A DNA stretch of 64,000 nt from Tigriopus japonicus (Eukaryota; Arthropoda; Copepoda; Harpacticoida; Harpacticidae), in NCBI GenBank assembly GCA_010645155.1, contig JAAGOF010000319.1, forward strand, positions 88,594-152,593. The letters run 5' to 3'. Made by a program: the position numbers and the translations under genes. Below are positions 47,480 to 59,267 of the stretch, in pieces; the stretch's first letter is position 1; each line of letters starts with the position of its first letter. The notes under the pieces were generated by a model that saw only the letters and a list, made by a program, of their open reading frames with translations, was not told where the DNA came from and searched no databases.

Positions 47480-50040
47480 GGGAGAAAGGAAAGTTTTGCC
47501 TCAACACACAACAACATACATTTCTTTGGAGTTTACCAAAATTAAGTTAGATAATTCACAATCCTTAAACATGCTCTCAAGTCATCGGAAGAGCCGTAAA
47601 ACATGCAAAACGTTTCATTTGCATCATTTGCTAATTTTGACAATAATGACGAAAAAATTATGATTTGCCCAGATTTTAAGGTTAATTTTGACAAAATATA
47701 TCCAGATTAAACCTGAAATATTTTCTCTACTTTTATTTTTCGTGCTCTACATAAATTTGGAATGATCCAGAGTCCAAATTGACCTATGATGAGTTGACTC
47801 ATAAAACTTTAAAAAATGCTACTAGGAAGCACAACAGTTCTATTTTCCCCTGTTTTTCTTCTACTTTTGCTTCCAAAGGGAGATTATTATCTGGAAAAAT
47901 ATTATTCCATTTTTAGAATTGTATTTTATATTAAAAACCGAGAGAAGAATGCAGTCATGGTAGAAAATCTTTCTTTGTTTATTCTTTTAATTTTTAAGTT
48001 TCTTTTTCTTTCTTTTTATATCTTCCTATGTCTACTTTCTACAGTTCGGAACCGAAGCAAACCAGTCCAAAAAAGTGCCGAATTGATCCTGACTCAGAAC
48101 CAAAAAAACTTGGCCTGACCCTGCTGGTATGTTTTGCATTTTTCCATTGTTTTAACAGTTTTGGGTTTTTTTTTGGCATTTTTTGACATTTTTGCATATT
48201 TTGGTTGTTTTTACATCATTTTTTCATCCTTCACTCCAATTATTTGCATTTTTACGACTCCAGTCATCAGTTTTGTTGGAAATGCAGCGTCTGGGATTTT
48301 GGTATACTTACAAAATCTTATTTGAGTTAACATGCAACCCGTTGAAGATGATGCAAATGCCTCATAAAAGAGAGGTGGATTGTTCCCTAAATTGGCACTA
48401 GGACGCCATCTGCTTTTAGTGTTTCCAGTTTTTGAGGTGTTGAGTAACCCTTAGCGCAATTAAAAATAATGCAATCCTCAGCTTCCTTTGCATGTCAGTT
48501 ACTTGACCATGCCGACTCGAATTGAGTGTTGAATGCCACGTAGAAGCCAAACTCTTGGAATGATTTCTGTTCTTAACGATTAATTTTGCGTTCCAAGTTT
48601 TGGAGAGACTGGAAGAGCTTTGATTATGGTAGTTTTTGCAACGATTGTGGCGCAGCCTGAATAGCCTACAAAGCTTTAAAATCGTGCCCGTACTTTGCAC
48701 GTCTTTCCTTGTTCTATTTTGGCCCAAAATAGTGCCTAACTACATTGAACATTCAAGAAGAAAATAAGTGACGAACGAGCGATCTTACAATTACCACAAT
48801 TCGCGTGTCTCAGGCGGTTCAAGGCTGGAAAATGAATAATGATCTCCCAACTTTGAACCTTCTGATATTCAATTTTTCAATAATAAACCAATCCTGGATT
48901 TTTTGCCACTTTTTGCATTTTTTATTAACATTTTCGGCAAACTTTTTTGCCCTTTTATTTGCAAATCCAATCATTATTCTTCCTCTCACATTTTTGTCGA
49001 CGTAAGAAGAACGTTAGTTAGCAAGTTTCCTAAAATTATTTTTTCATTAACTTTTACTCGAATATGATTTGTTAATATCAAATGAAAGATGGTTTGAATA
49101 GCCATGCTCATCTCCAAGGTATAAATCCAAAAATCCATTTAGTTTGTTGTTTACGTACACTATTTTCGAGTGTTGCATCTTTTGCACAAGACTTCAATTT
49201 GACGTTAATTTCAATCAACCAAATAACATTAAAATCGGTGCTTTTAGGATGTGAAAAAGACACAAAAATTCATACATCCATGAATCAACTTTTCGAGGCA
49301 TAGATCACTTCCTCAAACTGTGCCTGTTATGGCAACACTGTGCTCAGTTCCATGAACATTTCTCCAAGGTGATACGCGACAGCTTTCGTTCAGGTTCCTG
49401 ACATTCCTCGAAAGTTACTGAATCGTCTGCCAAGATTTTGCGCTTTCTGATTCCCATGTACACACGCCACTTACGTAACCAAACAGTACACACAAAACAA
49501 ACTGTGCAATGTCGAAAGCTGCCTCGCTTCTAACATGATCCTAACTCATAAAAAGTCGAAGATTTCAGGCGCAAAAACAGCTTTTATGAGACACTTAGCT
49601 AGTCTCTGAACCAATTCAAACATGTGAAAGTGGAACAGAAAATGGGAACAGATTCCAACATATTGCTGAGCATGTCACGAACATTTGGGGTTATGTTGAG
49701 GGATTTGAAAGTATTCAAGTGAGATGATTTACTGAAGTGAGAAGGTGTCGGAATTTCAATTTCCCTTGGGCATTTTTTTAAATCTTAGTCTTACCTTGTA
49801 GACAAAATAGAGTTCAAAACTCAAGGTTGTCGTTTCACGTAATCGTGTCGAGAAAAACTTCATTATTGTCGTCAACAAGGAAGTTCCTATTCTCTGTTTA
49901 GTTCTGGTTGAAAGCACTCTTCAGAAAAAACAAGTAAAAAATTGGAAAGCGTCTTCTCTAAACTCATTTATTCATCCGTAACTGAAACTCGTTGTTTTTT
50001 ATTGAATCTGTGGATCAATTGTCAAACGCGATGCAGAACA
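47480..50040. other. Unassigned stretch; one weak exon-like frame
   Basis: A minus-strand frame at about 49343-49440 (DDSVTFEECQEPERKLSRIT) follows an acceptor-like CTTGGCAG and looks protein-like, but it lacks a clear donor or partner. T-rich tracts of TTTTTGCATTTTT type lie at 48140-48250 and 48890-48990. Nothing else was seen. Confidence 0.35.
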
Positions 50041-50049
50041 AGAACTACT

Positions 50050-50483
50050 GAATTTCACTAGACTGAGAGGCTAATGAAAAGAATCATGATCTCTTGTAGA
50101 GACAAAGCAATCATGTTCTTCTGCTTATGAGACCTTCTTTTGTTTGACTTAAATTTGTCTTTCAATTTTCAGCTTAATCGAACGTCGTAGCCAAAAGTTA
50201 TGCTCTCTCAAAGTTCAGTGCAAATCCTACTGAGAATGAATGAACTAGCCCTTTTCTGGTCATTGTTTTACCACAAAAGGGCGAACTCATTCATTCTATG
50301 CTCTCTTCAGTACATAAGTTTGAGAAGGCATAACTTTTCACTCTGCCATTCAATTGAGCTGAAAATTGAAATACGTCGTTTACTGAATACAAGCAAGGTC
50401 TGGTTTGCAGCAGAACGCAATTGAGTTAATCCTTTTGGAAATCATAATTCTCACCGTTAGCCTCCCACTCCAGCAATTCAGTG
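50050..50483. mobile_element. Palindromic MITE with CACTGAATTT ends, copy 2
   Basis: Ends are CTACTGAATTTCACTAGACT and AGCAATTCAGTG. The body is clearly homologous to 24119-24561, including the TCAATCGAACGTCG and GAACTAGCCCTTTT segments. Confidence 0.75.
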
Positions 50484-51212
50484 CTTCTTTTGCAGAATGA
50501 AGTTGAAATTTATCAAAATCAAGCCAAGATTTTTTAAAGTTTCAAGCATAGATGATTTTTTCATGGTTTTCCACAAAGAAGTGTGTCGCAATAGAAGAAA
50601 TTGGGATGCTTGTGCCCATTTTAGATTACAAGTTGGTGCCAATAATTCGCTTGGCAAGGCGTTCAAAAGACTATTTTTCAGATGACCTTGAGTTCCATGA
50701 AAGTTCTTCGATCAATTGCCATTATGTTATATTATCAAAAATACAGGGTCGGCGAGCTAAGTGTAGACTTGGCAATTTCAGCAAATAAACACTGTCTGTT
50801 TTAATTCTAATTGACGCTCATAATCTTCTTCATTTGGCCAACCTTGAAGAGCATACATACCACGTGGGATAAATATAAACCATTCTAGCCTTAATGCACC
50901 ATGCCAACTGTCCAAATTACTTCACCGTTAATGCGACCTTTGTCCCAGCCCAATGAAACCAACACGCAGAGATAGTGAACAATTTCTTTACATATCTTTT
51001 TTCTGATGGTGATTCTATTTTTATTTCATTTAACCAAATCTGCAATTTTGATGACAATTTTAAGGGGTGTGCACGAAGTCCGCTAACCCAACAAGTACGT
51101 CAACAACCTTGATTTCTCCCATTAGAATCACTCCTTTGTTATAACAAATTGTTTTTTTCTGTTTTGAAAATTAAAAAAAATGGCTTCTGCTGAAGAAAGC
51201 TAATGAGTAGTG

Positions 51213-51861
51213 ACGGACAAATAGTGTAAAATGATTTTTGGTATCATAAAAATATTTTCCTGCCTTTTTGTACTTTTCCCTTGTGATTGCACTTTTATTT
51301 ACGAATTTGGCCAAATTTGACAAATTTTAAAGAAAATTTTAGGTCTTGAGAACCTCTCTCTGAACATGGGAAAGAATTTTTACTTTGTGCAAAAAGTTTC
51401 TATTTACAGTACAATCAAACGTTCTTAGCACCCTGATGAGATATGTGCATTTCAGACACAAATCTCAGTGTATTTTTATTCTTGGGTTTAACAAGATCAT
51501 ACCATCTCCTGACTGGAGAATGTCATTATTGCATGCAACCAATTCATATCAAACCTAAAGAAAGTCAAGTTATGGAATTGGAAGGATCTGACGAATAATA
51601 TAGTTAGTTGTTTGTTTCAGGTTAGATTGACAGCCAAGATCGCCATTTTTAAAAGAAGGGCCCTATAAAGCTCAGGATATGTTAGTTTAACGGTGCTCTA
51701 TGAGTGACTTTTTAGTCTAAAGGGCAAGTAAGTCTTTTGCTCTTTTTTGACATTTATTTGCTCTTTCCACCTTTTTCTGCACTTGATTTGCTCTTTTGGG
51801 TACATATTTGGTAACTAAAAGTCTTTGTTTATTTATTTGCATTTTTTGCCCGTCCCTATTG
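51213..51861. mobile_element. Probable hAT-like element with TAGTGACGGACAAA ends
   Basis: The left end TAGTGACGGACAAATAGTG faces the right end TTTTTTGCCCGTCCCTA. The interior repeats TTTGCTCTTTT motifs. A target duplication is not convincing, so the call rests on the ends alone. Confidence 0.45.
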
Positions 51862-52401
51862 CTGAGAAAGCGTTGCTAGATTTGGACAATCTTTGATATT
51901 CAAGAATCAGGCTTTCAACTATTCAAGTCCGATCCGAAACATGGAAATTCGGTGGAACAATTTGTCTTTTTTAAGCAAATAAACACTTTTTAACAGAATA
52001 GTCACTTATCAGACCAAAGCTGTGCCTTTGAAAGCCGTTTTAGGTATTAACTTTTTGAAATGTTTATCAAGTCTCGTCTTACTATTGGAAGATTCCTCCG
52101 AAATATTGAGCATTGCAAATAAATGAAACAATCTAAGAGTGTTAATAAAGAAGAGCAAATGAAAAAGAACACGTGATGGTATGTTGTACTGCATGTTTTC
52201 AAACTCCCCTCAAGTGCTACTCGAAGCAATCTTTCAATGGAAAATCGTCGTTTCGAGCCTTACTAAGTAAGCACCATGATTCCTTGTGGCAAGATGCCCT
52301 CTTCTTTAGATATTGTGTGTCTTCTCACTTTTGTCATCCTCGTTTTGCTTCATGAAGTTTCTTTCTCTCTCAACACTCTTTCCATTGCGACTTGCAATTA
52401 C

Positions 52402-52559
52402 CATCTGCAGAGTGGAAAGCGCCAACTTTGAGGAAGACTCAATTTTGACAAGGACACACTCATAAATCTTGAGCGGTAACACCTTATCGTCTCTTTCTGG
52501 GCAACGAGGAGGCCATATACACTTTGACACGCAAGTTGTGTCGCAATCGTACTCTGTAC
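52402..52559 (-). CDS. Candidate internal exon of an unrecognised Cys-rich protein
   Basis: An acceptor (GATATTTTAG) and a donor (CTGCAGATG|GTAATT) bracket an open segment: EYDCDTTCVSKCIWPPRCPE, then KIYECVLVKIESSSKLALST. Six cysteines in the segment suggest a secreted or extracellular domain. It ends in phase 0, so it cannot join the 47338-47476 exon directly, as joining there gives an immediate stop; at least one exon is missing between them or they are unrelated. Confidence 0.4.
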
Positions 52560-52599
52560 TAAAATATCTCAGAAATGAGTGAACAGATCGAATAACGGC

Positions 52600-53380
52600 T
52601 GTGTCTTTATCAGCTTCTAGAATATGTTTGTATCAGTTAAGGATGTAATTTAGAGACAATAAAGTGCTAATCATTGCTGGAACTATAAGTATTAATTTGA
52701 TGTCAGGCGTTTTCTTAATTAATGCAAGATTCTACTTTGCTTAAAACCCGTGGATCAGGAAATCACATTTTCGTGGTCTTGTAGAAAGCAAAGGGATCTG
52801 GAGGCACACCAAACTAAAATTCAATAGAAATTTACGATTCATTAATTATAATTGAAGAGATCATTTGTCTCGAACCTTCAATAACATTTTAGGAAGGAAA
52901 ATACATCATAAAATGTGTACAAACTTAGAGCCAGTTTGGTCGACGACCTGCCAATTTGACCAAGAGTAGAGAGATTGATAGAGCAGATTTAGGGTTTAAA
53001 ATCTGTCAAATTCATTCTTAAATTATAAAAAAATGCTTCAAAATTACGACAGAACTTTCATCTCAGAGTGTAGTATTTCACTTTCTCAGTGACACTTTTA
53101 TGGGCTAGGCAAGAACAAACTCAATATCTTAGTAGTAAGAGCTGGAAAATGACCGAGGGTCCTTAAGATCTTTAATCTTGGAACTTACTTGTCTATTGGC
53201 CAAAGAATTTACTATACGAGTCTCTCTTCGATCTTTCAAGAAAGAATAATGAGGATGACCAATTTTTGATTTAACAACAACATTTTAGACTATGTCTAGT
53301 TCAATGGTTAAATTGTGTGCCTGAGTAGTCAGGTTCAAGATCAATGAAACGTGGGTGTTTTCAAACACACAAGAATATCA
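52600..53380. other. Stretch without recognised features
   Basis: AT-rich, no exon or repeat ends seen. Confidence 0.45.
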
Positions 53381-53382
53381 AA

Positions 53383-53384
53383 GT

Positions 53385-53432
<48 letters not shown>

Positions 53433-53434
53433 GG
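53383..53434. repeat. (GTT)n trinucleotide microsatellite
   Basis: About 17 units of TTG/GTT with two GCT interruptions. Confidence 0.95.
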
Positions 53435-53526
53435 GCCGGTTTTATTGCACAAAAAAACATATATATTCAGTTAAAAAGCAAAGGATTCAAACTCAGAGGC
53501 GTGCTGTAACCGAAGTCTTCTTACAG

Positions 53527-53832
53527 AAGTGATGGACAGGAAGGGCTGTAAACCGGAACAGAAAGTTTCGGTTGAAAGAGGGCTTAACCGAAACCGAAAG
53601 CAGCTGTGTGAAAAATTATGCGCACGCAAAATTCAGTTTCCAATTTAAATTGATCATGTGTACGTCGTTGAGAAATTCCAAACTCTAAAAAAAAACAAAA
53701 AATCGAGTTTCAGAGGTTTTGGGACCAAAACAATCTTCGACTTAGTTGTTAAACTCCAATTTTTTATAGTGCTTATATGCTTTCGGTTTCGGTATGCATA
53801 ATCAAAATTCCGGCTCTTACGGTCCATCACTA
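53527..53832. mobile_element. hAT MITE TAGTGATGG family, another copy
   Basis: It has AAGTGATGGACAGGAAGGG at the left, GGTCCATCACTA at the right, and inner GAAACCGAAAGCAG and GCTTTCGGTTTCGG segments. No target duplication is preserved. Confidence 0.75.
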
Positions 53833-53834
53833 CA

Positions 53835-55244
53835 CAACAAAACGTGCGCAAAGTCAACATCAAAAGATAGGACTAAAATAGCACGTTGTGAACAATTCCA
53901 AATTTAGTGGAATCTAGCCTTTTCATCCTCCTATCTGTGCGAGTCAGCTAGGCCAAAGTGCAGAGGATCAGGAGGGTAGCCAAAATGAGAAGATAATAAA
54001 GTGTTCAGTGTAGTGGGTTACTGAACCTTATCAAGAAATAAAGGCATGAAAATACCGAATGACATTTACAATAACTTACTTTTCAAGAAGATAATGCGTT
54101 GGTTAAAATATATAACTTTACGTACTTAAAATAACAGTTGTTCACCAAGTAACAGTATTTGACGGAAATTCAGTCTTTGCCACCCTTTTGTTTTGTCTAC
54201 ACTATTGGGTGAAATTGCTCCACCCATATACTTAGTTCACATCACTTTGTTTTATGCTAAGTACATTCCTGTCGGTTCTACTCCGTTACATATTTTCCAG
54301 TTTGTGTTTCATTTGTCGTCCATTCAGTTTTTGGCTGACTGAGTTTACCCTTTTCAAGGCCCTGCAATTTGGTCCATCCTTTGAGACCAAACTCGCAACA
54401 AGGGTTCAGTTTCAAAAAACCGTGTCTTGTTTCGCACGGCAAAAGGGGAACACTTTTGCAAGCAAAAAAACAGTACTACACCATATGATTCAAACTAGAA
54501 ACAGACTTGCTTCATTCTTGCTTTCTGGACGGTTTTTAAGAATTACAAAAGCTGTCTCGCTTCGCCTTTCTCTAAAATATACCTCAAGATCCCTTCTTTT
54601 GCGTTTTGTAGACCTATCTCATTTTCTTATCAAAATTTAGGTCCAAACTAATGACGTTGACAAGAAATTTCAAGCAGAAGAAGAAAGTGACAACTATTTT
54701 TCTAAAAAGGCTCCCCCTCCTCAAAAAAGGCTCAAATAAAATGCAGCAAGAACTTTGGGCAAAGATAAAAAATCTACAAGGGATATGCCAAAAAATGCAA
54801 ACGACCCGTAATTTTTTATCCACATGCCCAATTGTAAAGAACCATCTTTCACGCAAAATGTCAGAGTTTTGGCTACCAAATTTATTTTATTAGCATTTTT
54901 GATGACCCTTTATTTGACCTTATTTGACGCCGTCGAAAAAAGGGTGCAGCGACCCCTTCTGAAATTGAGATAAACGGCTCAGTGCGACCTCGTTATTGGT
55001 TTGTACAAGGCCAATAAGAACATCAAAGTTGGGAAAACACATTGGATGATACTTATGGAGTCGAGGCTCTCCATTTTAGTCAATTTGACGAATTTGACCA
55101 AAATGTAAGAAAGATGTCTATGAAGTTAAGATTTGCAGAACTGTGCGTCTTGGGTTGACAATGAACCTGTGAGGGCCCCTTGTTAAGTCAAAAAGGCGAG
55201 TGACTATTCTGATGATTCCATCAAAGGGTGCTTTTTTTGGTATT
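53835..55244. other. Stretch without recognised features
   Basis: A 128-residue plus-strand frame at 54254-54640 has an F/L/R/S-rich composition and no splice context; it is probably chance. Confidence 0.4.
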
Positions 55245-55252
55245 GTCTAAAG

Positions 55253-55483
55253 CAGGGGTAGGCAACCGGTGGGCCCAAGAGTCGTCTTTGGTGGGCCCAG
55301 GAGCTATGGGGAAAGTCCAAAAAAGTGGGACCTCGAGACATCCACAGCACTGGACAAGTGGGCCCAAAGCTCTTCGATCGTTAATCGAAGGGCCCCTAAA
55401 CCTACCGACGTCTGTTTGGCGGGCCCTTGACAACATGCAGTCAGATTTATGGGCCTTGGCCTAAAAGTTGTTGCCGACCCCCG
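55253..55483 (+). mobile_element. hAT MITE, CAGGGGTCGGCAAC family, copy 2, perfect 8-bp duplication
   Basis: The left end CAGGGGTAGGCAACC and right end GTTGCCGACCCCCG are inverted. GTCTAAAG occurs on each side (55245-55252 and 55484-55491). The 231-bp interior is rich in GTGGGCCC and GGGCCC words. Confidence 0.93.
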
Positions 55484-55754
55484 GTCTAAAGGATTCTAAG
55501 GTCTTATTTCGGTACCACAAGATCGGTGGAAGAAGGCGACTATTTCGCGCTAAAAGAAATAAAGATCAAGGTTTAAATGATCCACAAAAGGGTCCAAATT
55601 GTGGACTGATCACCATGTAGTTCGGATATGACATTTTGCAACTTTTGGTCGTTCCCATTGAGGAATAAGAGCTGAAAAAACAACATCCAGGTCCTGGAGG
55701 CCCTCCAGATAATTCTTTTAGGGGTCAGCAAAAAAATTGCTTTTAATTGTGAAC

Positions 55755-56145
55755 GCACTTCGATTGCAACTGGAGTGCGATGTATCAATGAACCGAACAA
55801 AACATCAGCAAAGACCTTGCGTCGCCAGACCCATCTTATGTTGATTTCCAGCATGGTTGCCAGGCCGAGATATATGATGCTAGTTTTTGGCAAAATCTTA
55901 AATCCTTTTCCTTGACGATTATCTTCTTTTGAGTGGCATTATTTAGCTTAAAATAGTACCCATTTTTGAGAAATGATCCTTTTCGAAAAAATGATAGCCA
56001 TCGAGGAAATACAGTTGACATGTGGCCAACAAGTGGCATCAAAAATTATGTCTTGGCAACCATGTTGGAAATCAACGCAAGATGGGTCTGGCAACGCAAA
56101 GTCTCCGTTGATATTTTTCTCGGTTCATTGTATCCAACTTTGATT
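55755..56145. repeat. Inverted repeat with ~105-bp arms
   Basis: The left arm includes GCCAGACCCATCTTATGTTG, and the right arm has CAACGCAAGATGGGTCTGGC. Pairing continues through CATGGTTGCCA and CGAACAAAA-type segments. A further partial match, TATGGTTGCCAGATGG, lies near 56475. It is probably a MITE of unknown family. Confidence 0.7.
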
Positions 56146-56169
56146 GTACTCTTCAAATTATAAAACATC

Positions 56170-57510
56170 GGTTGGCAATCCAACCAAAAAAAGCACTTTT
56201 TATGATTGTTAAAATCTACTTTAAGTAGATTAAGTAATACTCAATATTGAACATTTGTATCATCAAGTTTGTAGAATTCAGGGTGGTTGGCGGTTTTTTC
56301 ACTTTGCAATTCTCTTACGTTCTACTATCAATACAGAGAAGAATTGCCATAAAGTAAATGTTCTAAAATAAGATTATCTAATTTTCGTTCATTTTATTTC
56401 AAGTTGCAATGAACCCTGCAAAAAATGTCAGCTTATACGCCGTGATCAGCGCCTCTTGTGGTCTAATTTGAATATGGTTGCCAGATGGTTATTCATAATG
56501 CCAGTCTTTGGGAAAACGTTGTAAATCTTCTTCATAGTAAATGTCCTCCAAAATATGCGATTTTGATAACATAATGCCACTCATAGAGGACTGTAAACTG
56601 GAGACCGCTCCTCGTTTCGCCGTTTACGTTAGTAGGAAAGTCTTTCCCAAACACAGTGGATTGCATAGCTCTCACTTATGAAATGCAAAGGTTTTAAATA
56701 CATTTTTCAACGTCAAAGTGTCAAAATGAACAACTTTCGTCAAACCAATTATTATATAATAGGTTTGATAAAATAATTAAATCCTTAACATAAATTGCTA
56801 ACAATTCCAAAACTGAAGTGATGGCTATCAAAAGAGACATGACATTTCTACGAACATCTAAGAAAGACATGACATTTTACCCATATATCTCTAGCAGATG
56901 TTCAGGCATATTAGTTCAATGAAATCCAAAGCAATATTATTATTTATGAAAAGACAAAGATTGTAAAATCTTTCTTAATTCTACATCTTTCAAGAGATTC
57001 CCAAAGTATTAGATGTAAACTAAATATGCTGGCCTGATGTAGGATTTTTTTATATCAGTCAATATTAGGTATCTAACAGGATAAACATCATTCATTGACT
57101 CCAATTCGCAAGCAGACTCATGAAATTTATTTTTCTCAAAGTCCCATTTCCATGTCTCAAAATGTGTCTTTCTTCAGATAGTTCAAACCTTGAATTTTTT
57201 CTCAAGAGAGCACTTTTGTGAGGAAAGAATGAGCACTTCAAATTCAGAAATATAAAGTTTAGCACAACTTCATATTTGGTTTACACATACACTAATACAA
57301 TACAAAAAGTTATGCAGCACAGTATTCCACTTGTTGCTCAACTTAGATTTAATCAAACACTTGAATAACATTACTTTCACAAGGTGAGAGAGTGGCGTTT
57401 CAATCATAAGAAAAGCATTCTTTAATTCCTTTTGTTAAATCACTAGCATGGACTTGCTTAGATGCCATGTAATGAGTTGCAAGATGATGTAGCCTTCTTG
57501 AAGGCTTTGT
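56170..57510. other. Stretch without recognised features
   Basis: AT-rich. ACATGACATTT is repeated at 56839 and 56867 as a short tandem (GAAAGACATGACATTT). No gene was seen. Confidence 0.45.
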
Positions 57511-57517
57511 TGATGTA

Positions 57518-57977
57518 GAGCACTATAATAAAAGAGTACAGTCATAAAGTGCGCCATCTAGCGGATTTCATGCGGCAACAGCTCGCCGTTCCCATGATAC
57601 ACATATTTTTGAAGATTGCAACGGTCATTCATCAGTTATGGACAAACTAAAGTGCCTCAAATGTTGACTGAGTATTGTTAATGGACCTGTGGTGGTTTTT
57701 GGTTGAAATTATTAGTGAAATCCCTCTCAAAATGGCATGGAAATCTGACTATTATAAAGGTGATTTAAGCATGATATATGTCAAAATTCATCAGAAAAAC
57801 ACTAAGGTATCATTTGGAGTTCGGCCATCAACACTTTAGGCACTTTAGTTTGTTCAAAACTGATGAATGACCGTCGCAATCTTCAAAAATGTGAGTATCA
57901 TGGGAACGGCGGGCTGTTGCCGCATGAAATCCGCTAGATGGCGCACTTTATGACTGTACTCTTTTATTATAGTGCTC
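57518..57977. mobile_element. 460-bp TA-flanked MITE family, copy C (most complete)
   Basis: It starts GAGCACTATAATAAAAGAGT and ends ACTCTTTTATTATAGTGCTC, with TA at 57516-57517 and 57978-57979. The inverted ends extend about 150 bp through GCGCCATCTAGCGGATTTC, with a few mismatches. The size, TA duplication and absence of any ORF indicate a non-autonomous Tc1/mariner element. Confidence 0.92.
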
Positions 57978-57979
57978 TA

Positions 57980-58750
57980 TGTTGATGAAGGTCTGGAGGT
58001 ATGGTTGACAACTTGGCAGGGAAAGACATTCAGTCAATTGGCTCAGCTTGAAGTTATTGCTAATTCTCAGTGGTTGTGTGGCCCTGAGTTTGTAATTCAG
58101 CAATTGGTTTCACTAATATGTATACCTAAAGACTTTTACATGCGGAAAGCATGGCTTTGGGTTCAATCATTGTTCTTTTATTGGACTTTCATTCTCCCCA
58201 ACAATCAGCCTGCTTTCACTTTTCTTTATGAAGAGAGGTTGGATTTGCAAATTTCCAGAACAAAACATTAAAATGTAGTATTCCCGCCTTGCTCCCTTTT
58301 ATATGCTCGTGCTCTTACTCTAGTCAATCTATTTAAGTATATATATCTGTGTCTCAACGACAATAAACAACTAGTCATTCTCCAACACTCGACCATGCTA
58401 CAATATGGATCAGGAGTCAACTTCCACACTTCTAGAGGGTACCCAGTGTTATGGCATGGGGCTGAGCACGTAAAACTCATACTCAAAGGGACTAAAAACC
58501 GCTTTTCTTGGACGATTGCGTTCTCCCGCCACAATCTGTTTCTTCCCTACTGATGTAAGAGAATCTAATGATTGGCGGTGGCAGCGCAGTCTAGAAATTC
58601 AGTGGTCTATGTGCCACTACTAAGAAATAAACACAAGAAGAAAAAAATCTTGAGCGTTAGCGAAAGGGTGGCATTATTCCTTAGTCCATTAGCTGGCAAC
58701 TATGTTTCAATTTGACCACGAGAGGCGCTGACCAAGGCATGGCATAAGCT
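57980..58750. other. Stretch with opposed open frames, not recognised
   Basis: Open frames of 99 residues (plus, 57972-58271) and 88 residues (minus, 58268-58534) have no splice signals or recognisable motifs and are not called genes. Confidence 0.35.
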
Positions 58751-58758
58751 TGACATTA

Positions 58759-58955
58759 GGCCGCATGTTAACGCACCTAATTCAAAAGGGAGAGCACACC
58801 AAAATCAAGTCAGATTAACCGGCCTAGAGTATATACTCGTGACAACTCATGTGTTTGAAACGCAGCAGCTAGAGAGAGTATATACTCGATGAAAGCTAAT
58901 TCGACTTGATTTTGGTGTACTCTCGCTTTTGAATTAAGTGCGTTAACATGCGGCT
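58759..58955. mobile_element. 197-bp TA-flanked MITE with two inner palindromes
   Basis: The ends GGCCGCATGTTAACGCAC and GTGCGTTAACATGCGGCT are inverted for about 55 bp, with TA outside each end. AGAGTATATACTCG occurs twice inside (58826-58839 and 58875-58888); each contains the perfect palindrome GAGTATATACTC. Confidence 0.8.
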
Positions 58956-59267
58956 TATTTTTGCATGGTTAAAAGAAGTGTGGATTTGCTGTGTCTTTTC
59001 ATGGAGCGAGAGTGTGGACCTCACCCTGTGAATGCATTCGCAAAGAGACAAAACTTGGCAAAATTCAAGAAATTGTCAAAAACAGGGGTCGGTATTAGTA
59101 CAGATACCTCCAAGTCAGCTGTTCATAAATGAACCGTATTGGTAGGGCTAGGTTTGCTGGGCTGCATAGATGAATTTGACGAGTCCAAGGCTTTTCGCAC
59201 TCAAAAATATATGCAAAGGTATTAGATGCCCCAAAACAATTCAAATTTAAAGTTAGATACTTACGTC

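Noticed and set aside
54254..54640. 128-residue plus-strand open frame
   Set aside because: Phe/Leu/Arg/Ser-rich, typical of translated low-complexity DNA; no motifs or splice partners.
57972..58271. 99-residue plus-strand frame starting inside a MITE
   Set aside because: Its start lies in the MITE end, and no motif or continuation was seen.
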